Part shown: piece after piece, positions 17,692 to 24,867 of the stretch | Numbering within the stretch: position 1 is the first letter of the stretch | How the letters are laid out: each line of letters starts with the position of its first letter | Assembly: GCA_963718065.1 (NCBI GenBank) | Contig: CAVQYE010000009.1 | Location: 124,001-188,000, forward strand | Length of the DNA: 64,000 bases | Source: CAVPGP01 sp963718065 | Lineage (GTDB): Bacteria; Actinomycetota; Thermoleophilia; Gaiellales; Gaiellaceae | Reading direction: 5' to 3' | Program-made: the position numbers and the translations under genes | The notes under the pieces: model-generated | What the model was told of the DNA's origin: nothing | Seen by the model: the letters and a program-made list of their open reading frames with translations, nothing else | The model's database searches: none

Positions 17692-20600
17692 GGCGCCGCC
17701 TCTGGCTCGTCTTCGCCCTCGTCGGTCTCGTCGAGGGCGGCGTCGCGCTCTGGCTCGTTCTCACCAGCGATCACGAGACCCAGCCGCTCCTGACGAGCGT
17801 GCTCGGCCTCGTGCTCGGCTGGTCCTTCATCCTCAGCGGTTCGGTCGCCACACTGCGCCGGCCCGAGAACCGGACCGGACTGCTGCTCGCGCTCGTCGGG
17901 TTCGTCTGGTTCCTCGGCGCGTTCTCCGACTCCAACAACTCCGTCGGCTACACCTTCGGGCTGGTGGTCGAGTCGGTGGCGATCGCGTCGTTCGTGCACC
18001 TCTTGCTCGCCTATCCGCGCGGCACGCTCGACTCGCGGCTGGAGCGCAGGGTCGTAGCCGCCGGCTACGCGGTGACGCTCCTTGGCCCGATGCTCCTCCT
18101 CCTCTTCCGCGCGCAGCCCTCGGAGTGCGCCGAGTGCCCGCCGAACGAGCTCTTCATCAGCGACCGGCCGCTCGCGGCGGACATCGTCAACGTCGCGGTC
18201 GACTTCGCCGGCGTGGCTGTCCTCGGGCTGGCGGTGCTCGTGCTCGTGAGGCGCTGGCGCTCGGCCAGCACGGCGTATCGCCGCAGCCTCCGCTCGGTCC
18301 TCTCAGCCGGCGCACTGACGCTCGTCTGCTTCCTGCTCGCGCTTGCGACCGACCCGGTCTCGCACACCCTCGGCATCGGCTTCTCGATCGGTGCCGCGCT
18401 CGGCGTCATCGCGGTGCCGTTCTTCTTCCTCACCGGTCTCCTCCGCAGCCGGTTTGCCGCGGGAGCGATGGGCCGGCTCGTGGTGGAGCTCGGCCGGACA
18501 CCCGAGCCGTGGGCGCTGCGCGACGCATTCCGGTCGGCCCTTCACGACCCGACGCTGCAGCTGGCGTACTGGCTTCCCGAGGCGCAGGCGTACGTCGACG
18601 CCGAGGGGCGGTTCTTCGAGCCGCCCGAGGGCCGGTCGACGACGATCGTGAACGACGACGAAGGCCCGATCGCGACCCTCGTGCACGATCCGTCGCTTGA
18701 CGACGAGCCTGAGCTCGTCCAGAGCGCGGTCGCCGCCGCCCGGCTTGCGATCCTGAACGAGCGCTTCCAGGCGGAGCTTCGGGCGCGGGTCAACGAGCTC
18801 GAGCAGGAGCGCGACTTCACCCGCCTCGTCGTCGACTCGACACCGGCGCTCTTCTGCGTCATCGACCCCGACGGCCGCGTCGTGCGCTTCAACCGCTCGC
18901 TCGAGGTCCTCTCGGGTCATCCCGACGACGACGCGGCGCGCGGCCGGTTCTTCTGGGAGCTCTTCTCGACGCCCGAGCGGGCCGACGAAGACCGGGCCGC
19001 ACTCGCCGCAGCAGCGGCCGGCGTCGGCGGCGCGACGAAGCGCCGCCAGAGCCTTTTGGCCTCGCCTGACGGCGACCGGCTCGTGGAATGGCTGGACGTC
19101 CGGTTCGCGGACGAGCAGGGCCAGCTTCGCTTCCTGCTCGAGGCCGGGCTCGACGTCACAGAGCGCGAGCAGAACCTTGCCGACGTGCGACGGCTCGCCG
19201 AGGAGCAGGCCGCGCTCAGACGAGTCGCCGAGGTCGTCGCCGGCGGCCCGTCGGAAGAGGAGCTGATGGCTTCGGTGATCGCAGAAGCCGCACTCCTCCT
19301 CGGTGCGCAGTCGGCGCACATGGTGCGCTACGAGCCCGACGACATGCTGCGCCTCATGGGCCGCTGGAACGCGCCGGGCTCCGAGAGCATCCCGATGGCC
19401 GACGGGCTCCGCCCTCTCGACAGCCACACGGTCGTCTGGAGCGTGCGCGAGACGGGCGGCACCGTGCGCGTGGACGACTACGAGAACATCCCCGGCTCGC
19501 TCGCCGAGCTCCTTCGCTCGATCGGCATTCGCGCCTCGGTCGGGGCGCCGATCACCGTCAACGGCCGCCTCTGGGGTGCGATGGCGGCTTCGCGCACGAC
19601 CGGTGAGCCCTTCGAAGAGGACGCGGAAGAGCGGCTCGGGCGCTTCGCGGCGCTCGCGGCGCAGGCGATCGAGAACGCCCAGTCACGGGACGAGATCACG
19701 AATCTCGCGGCGGAGCAGGCGGCGCTCCGGCGCGTGGCGACCGTCGTTGCGAGCGAGCCTTCGGAGGCCGAGCTGATGGCCGTCGTCACCGAGGAGGCGG
19801 GCAAGCTGCTCGGCGCCCACACCGCGAACCTCATCCGCTACGAAAGCGCGGACTCGCTGACGGTCAGAGGGCGCTGGAACGACCCGAGTGGCCTCCCGGC
19901 CGACCCGCTGCGGATGATGACCCTCGACGGGCAGACGATCCTCTCGCGGGTGAGAGACGCGGCGGCGCCCGTGCGGCTCGACACCTACGAGGGGATCCCC
20001 GGCGAGCTCGCGGAGTTCCTCCGCGGGCTGGGGATCAAGTCGGCCGTCGCCGCGCCGATCACGGTCGAAGGCCGGCTCTGGGGCGCGATGACGGCGTCGA
20101 GGATGACCGACGACGCCTTCGCGCTCGGGGCCGAGGAGCGGCTCGGGCGCTTCGCCGATCTCGCAGCGCAGGCGATCGTGAATTCCCAGGCGCGGCGCGA
20201 GATCACCTCGCTGGCCGCGGAGCAAACGGCCCTGAGGCGGGTCGCGACACTCGTCGCGAGCTCGCCGCCACAGGAAGTGCTGTTCGCAGCTGTCTCCGCG
20301 GAGGTGGCAGGGCTCTTCGGTGGCGATACGGCCAACGTCGTGCGTTGCGAGGAGGACACCTTCCGCGTGCTCGGTGGCTGGGCCGTTGCAGGAGCCGAGC
20401 CGGTGGCTCCCGGCACGGTCTTCCCGTTGCGAGGCGATGGGGCCGTGCATCGCGCGATGACGAGCGGGATCCCCGCGCGGGTCGACTCGCGGGACGAGCT
20501 CCACGACGCCCACCTGCGCACCATCTGGGACGAGCTCGGCATTTACGCAGCGATCGCGGCGCCGGTGCAGGTCGAGGGGAGCATCTGGGGCGGTGTCGCG

Positions 20601-21329
20601 GTCTTCAAGACCGTGGACGAGCCGTTTGCGCCGGGCACGGAGGAGCGGCTCGGCGACTTCGGCGCCCTCGTCGCGCAGGCGATCGCAAATGCCGAAGCGC
20701 AGGCGCAGCTCGCGGCATCGCGCGCACGCATCGTGCAGGCGACCGACGAGGCGCGGCGCAAGCTGGAACGGAACCTCCACGACGGCGCGCAGCAGCGGCT
20801 CGTCTCGCTGTCGCTCTCACTCCGCCTGGCTCAGGCGAAGCTGGAGTCGGACCCGAAGGACGCCGACAAGATCCTCTCTGCGGCGAGCACCGAGCTTGCA
20901 CACGCGCTCGAGGAGCTCCGCGAGCTTGCACGCGGCATCCATCCAGCGGTTCTCAGCGACCGCGGCCTCGGCCCGGCGCTGCAGACGCTCGCGCAGCGGT
21001 CGATTCTGCCGGTCGAGATCGACAACGCCGTGGAGGAGCGCTTGCCGGGGGCCGTCGAAGCGGCGGCGTACTACGTCGTCTCCGAGTCGCTCGCAAATGT
21101 GGCGAAGTACGCCGAGGCGAGCTCGGTCCACGTGCGCATCTCGCGTGATGACGGCGTTGCGCGAGTCGAGGTGGCAGACGACGGCATCGGGGGCGCCGAT
21201 CCCTCCCAGGGCTCCGGGCTGCGCGGGCTGGCGGACCGGGTCGAGGCCCTCGCCGGGCGCTTCGAGGTGACGAGCACGAGCGGCGCCGGCACGGTGATCC
21301 GGGCCGAGATACCCGTCGGCACCGAGTAG
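17688..21329 (+). CDS. Multi-sensor histidine kinase: membrane domain, PAS, three GAF domains, HisKA_3, HATPase
   Basis: A 1213-residue membrane sensor kinase. About seven to eight hydrophobic segments occupy residues 1-265, a cytosolic linker follows, a PAS-like domain lies near 380-500 (VVDSTPALFCVIDPDG), then three homologous GAF units begin near 505, 675 and 845, each opening with a coiled stretch LAxEQxALRRVA. The kinase core follows: phospho-acceptor His near residue 1031 in ERNLHDGAQQRL (HisKA_3), N-box ESLANVAKYA, and ATP-lid motifs VADDGIGGAD and GSGLRGLADR. This NarL/DegS-type core normally phosphorylates LuxR-family regulators; one is encoded immediately downstream. The three GAFs suggest internal duplication and several small-molecule or redox inputs. 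Confidence 0.93.
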   Translation: MRRRLWLVFALVGLVEGGVALWLVLTSDHETQPLLTSVLGLVLGWSFILSGSVATLRRPENRTGLLLALVGFVWFLGAFSDSNNSVGYTFGLVVESVAIASFVHLLLAYPRGTLDSRLERRVVAAGYAVTLLGPMLLLLFRAQPSECAECPPNELFISDRPLAADIVNVAVDFAGVAVLGLAVLVLVRRWRSASTAYRRSLRSVLSAGALTLVCFLLALATDPVSHTLGIGFSIGAALGVIAVPFFFLTGLLRSRFAAGAMGRLVVELGRTPEPWALRDAFRSALHDPTLQLAYWLPEAQAYVDAEGRFFEPPEGRSTTIVNDDEGPIATLVHDPSLDDEPELVQSAVAAARLAILNERFQAELRARVNELEQERDFTRLVVDSTPALFCVIDPDGRVVRFNRSLEVLSGHPDDDAARGRFFWELFSTPERADEDRAALAAAAAGVGGATKRRQSLLASPDGDRLVEWLDVRFADEQGQLRFLLEAGLDVTEREQNLADVRRLAEEQAALRRVAEVVAGGPSEEELMASVIAEAALLLGAQSAHMVRYEPDDMLRLMGRWNAPGSESIPMADGLRPLDSHTVVWSVRETGGTVRVDDYENIPGSLAELLRSIGIRASVGAPITVNGRLWGAMAASRTTGEPFEEDAEERLGRFAALAAQAIENAQSRDEITNLAAEQAALRRVATVVASEPSEAELMAVVTEEAGKLLGAHTANLIRYESADSLTVRGRWNDPSGLPADPLRMMTLDGQTILSRVRDAAAPVRLDTYEGIPGELAEFLRGLGIKSAVAAPITVEGRLWGAMTASRMTDDAFALGAEERLGRFADLAAQAIVNSQARREITSLAAEQTALRRVATLVASSPPQEVLFAAVSAEVAGLFGGDTANVVRCEEDTFRVLGGWAVAGAEPVAPGTVFPLRGDGAVHRAMTSGIPARVDSRDELHDAHLRTIWDELGIYAAIAAPVQVEGSIWGGVAVFKTVDEPFAPGTEERLGDFGALVAQAIANAEAQAQLAASRARIVQATDEARRKLERNLHDGAQQRLVSLSLSLRLAQAKLESDPKDADKILSAASTELAHALEELRELARGIHPAVLSDRGLGPALQTLAQRSILPVEIDNAVEERLPGAVEAAAYYVVSESLANVAKYAEASSVHVRISRDDGVARVEVADDGIGGADPSQGSGLRGLADRVEALAGRFEVTSTSGAGTVIRAEIPVGTE

Positions 21330-21338
21330 GCTCGAATC

Positions 21339-22551
21339 GTGACCCTCCCGACCGGGACCGTGACCTTGCTCTTCACGGACATCGAAGGCTCGACCGGCCT
21401 GCTGCAGCGGCTGGGCGAGGCGTATCCGGGTGTGCTCCAGGTGCACCGGGCGCTGATCCGCGACGAGGTGACTGCGGTCGGCGGCGTCACCGTCGACGTG
21501 CGCGCCGACGAGTTCTTCGTGGCCTTCCCGGACGGGCGCGGCGCCGTCGAGGCCGCCGTCCGCGCGCAGCGGGCGTTGCACGGCTTCGAGTGGCCGGAAG
21601 GCGGCGAGGTGCGGGTCCGGATGGGGTTGCACACCGGCACGCCGGACCTGATCGGCGACGGCTACTTCGGGCTCGACGTCCACCGGGCTGCGCGCATCTG
21701 CCAGGCGGCACGAGGCGGCGAGATCCTCGTCTCCGAGACGGTGCGCGAGCACGCGGGCGACTACGATGCCGATGACCTCGGCCGGCACGAGCTGAAGGGC
21801 CTCGACGAGCCGGAACGGCTCTTCCGGTTGCGCGCGCCGGGGCTGCCCGAGCCGGTCAGTCCCTTGACGGCGGGCGCCGAACTGGCAGAGTCGAGCGCGA
21901 TGCGCGTCGTTCTCGCAGACGATTCGGTGCTTCTTCGCGAGGGGATCGCCCGCCTGCTCGAGGACGCCGGCTTCGACATCGTCGGCCAGGCGGGGGATTA
22001 CGAGGATCTGATGCTCAAGATCCGCAGCTATACGCCGGACGTCGCGATCGTCGATATCCGCATGCCGCCGACCAACACCGACGAGGGTCTTCGCGCCGCA
22101 CAGGAGATCCGGTCGAAGCACCCGGGGATCGGTGTGCTCGTTCTCTCGCAGTACGTCGAGACGGAGTACGCGATGGAGCTCCTCGCAGACAGCGCCGAGG
22201 GCGTCGGCTACCTGCTGAAGGACCGCATCTCGGACGTGGACGAGTTCGTCGGCGCGGTGCGCCGCGTGGGGGAGGGCGGCTCGGCGCTCGATCCGTCGAT
22301 CGTCACCGCAGCTCGTGGGGCGGCGCCGCCGCGACGACCCGCTGGACGGGCTGACACCACGGGAGCGCGAGGTGCTCGAGTACATGGCCGAAGGCAAGTC
22401 GAACAAGGGCATCGCCGAGAAGATGGTCGTCACGGAGCGCGCCGTCGAGAAGCACGTGACGAGCATCTTCGGGAAGCTTCGCCTCTCGGCGACCTCGGAC
22501 GACCACCGGCGCGTGCTCGCAGTGCTCGCGCTCCTGCGCGGCCCCACCTAG
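21339..22551 (+). CDS. Class III nucleotide cyclase domain joined to NarL-type response regulator (frameshifted near HTH)
   Basis: An open frame joins two modules. Residues 1 to about 180 form a class III cyclase domain: metal Asp14 in LLFTDIEGST, second acidic position Asp57 in VRADEFFVAF (Ala replaces the usual Gly of GD), and VHRAARIC, where Asn is usual. From residue 188 (ATG 21900) comes a receiver with VLADDSVLLREG and phospho-Asp239 in AIVDIRMPP, then after an extra G near 22309-22311 a LuxR HTH (LTPREREVLEYMAEGKSNK) ends at 22551. No stop or ribosome-binding site separates the modules, so I call a fusion; a lost stop near 21870 would make it two genes. Cognate kinase lies 9 bp upstream. 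Confidence 0.75.
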
Positions 22552-22699
22552 ATGTAGTTCCTGAGAGCGTTCGTCCATCCGGCCGCCTCGGAGGCCGGCG
22601 CTGCCGTGCCATCGGGTCACGGAGGGTGATCCGGATGAAGTCGCTCGCTAACGCGACGACCCGTCCGCACAACCGTCCCGCGGGCGGCTCTGCCAGCCC
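22552..22699. other. Intergenic stretch after the signalling cassette
   Basis: Together with the following repeat and transposase remnant this makes a 580-bp region without an intact gene. Short reading frames here show no recognisable motif; I see no clear terminator hairpin. Confidence 0.35.
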
Positions 22700-22807
22700 A
22701 GGGACACGGCCAAATGCGCCGCGCCGATTCGGCCATGCCCCCGCTCGGAAGCAGGGCAATTGCACCGTCGGGACATGTCCCTCCCTCTGAGGTAGGGACG
22801 TGGCGCA
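22700..22807 (-). repeat. Dispersed GGGACATG palindromic repeat, copy C (inverted)
   Basis: Read on the minus strand, 22807-22750 aligns with copies A and B at 7.7-7.8 kb: CACGTCCCTACCTCAGAGG, then GAGGGACATGTCCCG and GGTGCAATTGCCC. On the plus strand CATGTCCCT and AGGGACGTG form a near-perfect hairpin around CCCTCTGAGGT. An adjoining GGGACACGGCC...GGCCATGCCCC pair at 22701-22740 looks like the outer arm of the same element, more degraded. Confidence 0.75.
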
Positions 22808-22990
22808 AAGAGCCAGGCGTGGACCTCTGCGGAGACGTCCCTTCGCGTCCGCGGCCGCCGCCGTGAGCGTGTCGACGGTTTCGAAGCCGCGGCGCCACTT
22901 CCGTGAGAAGGGCGAGCAGGGGCTGTTGGATCGTTTCTCGGCACCTACCGGGGTGCCGTCGCGGACAGGCGAAGCGCGTATCGCTGTGAT
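22800..22990 (+). pseudogene. Remnant of an IS481-like transposase N-terminus
   Basis: Translation from 22800 gives a helix-turn-helix-like block: AAAAVSVSTVSKPRRHF, REKGEQGLLDRFSAP, VPSRT. This resembles the N-terminal HTH segment of IS481/IS3-type transposases (pattern GVS-x-x-TVYKW...RYRxEG-x-x-GLxDRSSxP) and then decays; no DDE catalytic domain follows. No terminal inverted repeats or target duplication were recognised. It starts inside the end of repeat copy C. Confidence 0.4.
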
Positions 22991-23134
22991 CGCCGTGCGG
23001 CCGCCGACTTTCCGTACCGCGAACAGTGGTACTGGCCCCACCCCAGGACGCCTGCCACCTTCATCGGCGCAGCAGCCGCTATCACCGATCCTCTCCTCAT
23101 GAACTCGGCGACGACTACCAAGAAGGAGAAGGAA

Positions 23135-23380
23135 ATGACCGAGCTGGCATTCAGGACCAACGACGGCGTTGCGGTCGCTCTCCTCTGGAACCGCCGCAGC
23201 AACGCACTCAAGGTGACGGTCGACGATTCCCGCACCGGCGACTCGTTCGAGCTCGAGGCGCCCAGCGACCGTGCACTCGATGTCTTCTACCACCCCTACG
23301 CCTACGCCGCCTCGCAGGGTCTCGACGTCCTCGATCTTCTGGCCCACAAGCAGGCCGAGAGCGGCCCCGTTTACGCGTAG
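23135..23380 (+). CDS. Small hypothetical protein (81 aa)
   Basis: An 81-residue acidic/neutral soluble protein beginning MTELAFRTNDGVAVALLW. The start ATG 23135 has an ideal AAGGAG (23123-23128) six bases upstream, which argues for real expression; a perfect hairpin terminator follows the stop. No signal peptide or membrane segment, no cysteines. I do not recognise the family. The sequence has a beta-rich first half (ALKVTVDDSRTGDSFELEAP) and a helical C-terminus. Confidence 0.72.
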   Translation: MTELAFRTNDGVAVALLWNRRSNALKVTVDDSRTGDSFELEAPSDRALDVFYHPYAYAASQGLDVLDLLAHKQAESGPVYA

Positions 23381-23415
23381 CCCACTACGCCTGAAACCCC
23401 TCCTACCCGCGTCAC

Positions 23416-23439
23416 TGAGGCCCGCTCCGGCGGGCCTCA
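23416..23439. terminator. Bidirectional hairpin terminator
   Basis: Perfect 10-bp arms TGAGGCCCGC (23416-23425) and GCGGGCCTCA (23430-23439) around TCCG. It sits between the convergent small-protein gene and the AAA ATPase gene. No long T tract follows on either strand. Confidence 0.75.
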
Positions 23440-23452
23440 CTCGTGGGGAGGC

Positions 23453-24685
23453 TCAGTGAAAATCCTGCTGGCCGATCAGTCCGTCCGACAGCCCTCGCAT
23501 CACCACATACGGCTGCAGGAGCGGGTTGGCAAAGCGGTAGCGGAAGCGTCTCGCCGTCCCTCGTTTCTGGAGCACCGGGCCGCGGCGGTCGGTGGAGAGC
23601 TCTTGGAGATGTGCGGCAAAGGACACCGTCTCGCACGGCTTGCCCGTGATCGTGCGCAGCGGCTCGCGGACGTCGGCCGCACCGAAGAAGCCGAACTCGT
23701 CCGACGGGGCGAGCGCACAGGCGAGCAGCACCTGCGGATAGAGGCTCTTTCGTGTGCTCTGCAGCGCCTCGTGGTAAGCGCCGACGATGCTCTGCTGCGC
23801 CTTCTCGATCGCCCTGTCGACCGCGAAGTCGACGTCGCCGACTTTGACGTCGGCACGGCCCTCGGCGAGTGCGGCCTGCGCGGCGAGCTGGCTGATCAGA
23901 TGCGTGTAGTGCGGCAAGCCCTGGGACAGCGCGACGACCCTGTTCACGGCCGCCTTGCCGATCGTCATCTGCGCCGTGGCCATGCCCGTGGTCACGACGC
24001 CGGTCAGTTCAACCCGCGACATTCGCGGCATGTGCACCTGGACGAGCGCCCGCTCGACGGAGCCGTGCTCGCGGATCAGCTCATCGACGTCGTCCGCGAC
24101 CCCGACGATCACGATCGTCGCGCGCACGAGCTGGTCGGAGAGGATCTTGATCGTGTCGGCGAACAGCGTTCGGGCCCCCGGGTCCCGCAGGCGGTCGAAC
24201 TCGTCGACGAAGACGACCAGCTCCCGGTTCTTCGTTACCTCCTGCAGCGCGCGGCGGACCTCATACGGCGTCACCGAGTCGCCGATCAGTCGCTCGGAAG
24301 CCGTGTGCACCGACTCGCTTGCGGATGAGGCGAAGCCGACTCCCTGTTTGGGGGTGCGGAACACGATCTCGTCCAGCACCTTGCGCCAGACGCTCGCGAA
24401 GTCGTCGCTCGAGTCACAGGTGGCGCGGGCGTTCAGGATGTTCGAGCTGCGCAGCATCTCGGCTGCGACCGTCGTCAGCGACGTCTTTCCAACGCCTCGC
24501 TCGCCGTAGATCACCGCGTGCTGTCCGGGTTGCGCCTGGACGGCGAAGAGCTCCCCGATCTGCTCCGTGCGGCCCGAGAAGAGCGCACGGCGGTCGATCG
24601 GCGCGGCGGGCCGGAACCCCTCGGAAACGAGGCGGATGCGATCCAGCAGCTCCGAGCCTTCGATCTCGTGGCGCGCGGCTGGCAA
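23453..24685 (-). CDS. Orphan AAA ATPase (Orc1/Cdc6-like ATP-binding protein)
   Basis: A 410-residue P-loop ATPase. Walker A is GERGVGKTS (residues 61-69), Walker B is VVFVDEFDRL (Asp162, Glu163), followed by a sensor-1-like IVIVGVADD near 190. The C-terminal 150 residues (from about 255) are helical and may form a winged-helix or lid region. Architecture resembles AAA/Orc1-type ATPases of unknown role in bacteria. It starts at TTG 24685 with AGGAG shortly upstream. It stands alone, flanked by the repeat/transposase-remnant area on one side and a divergent MmpL-type gene on the other. Candidate roles (DNA maintenance, defence, signalling) cannot be separated from sequence. Confidence 0.75.
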   Translation of the reverse strand: MPAARHEIEGSELLDRIRLVSEGFRPAAPIDRRALFSGRTEQIGELFAVQAQPGQHAVIYGERGVGKTSLTTVAAEMLRSSNILNARATCDSSDDFASVWRKVLDEIVFRTPKQGVGFASSASESVHTASERLIGDSVTPYEVRRALQEVTKNRELVVFVDEFDRLRDPGARTLFADTIKILSDQLVRATIVIVGVADDVDELIREHGSVERALVQVHMPRMSRVELTGVVTTGMATAQMTIGKAAVNRVVALSQGLPHYTHLISQLAAQAALAEGRADVKVGDVDFAVDRAIEKAQQSIVGAYHEALQSTRKSLYPQVLLACALAPSDEFGFFGAADVREPLRTITGKPCETVSFAAHLQELSTDRRGPVLQKRGTARRFRYRFANPLLQPYVVMRGLSDGLIGQQDFH

Positions 24686-24867
24686 CCCCTCTCCTCACTC
24701 GCGCGACGTACGGCCAGACACTAGCCCTCATGCGCCTCGCCGTGGGCGCTGAGGGGTGCGGACAGCCCTACCTCGAAACGCCTGTTGGCTCCCTGGGCGC
24801 CGAGCCCGCCCTCCGCGAACCTTGAGCAATCCCCTCACGCATCCGCACACAAGGAGCACTGCACCAG
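24686..24867. other. Divergent promoter region (AAA ATPase / MmpL-type transporter)
   Basis: 182 bp between divergent starts; promoters must lie here but no clear -10/-35 pair was identified. An AAGGAG at 24851-24856 serves the transporter start. Confidence 0.4.

Noticed and set aside
22430..23440. A 336-codon minus-strand frame across the repeat and small-protein region
   Set aside because: It runs through the palindromic repeats and antisense to the well-signalled 81-aa gene, and its translation shows no domain.
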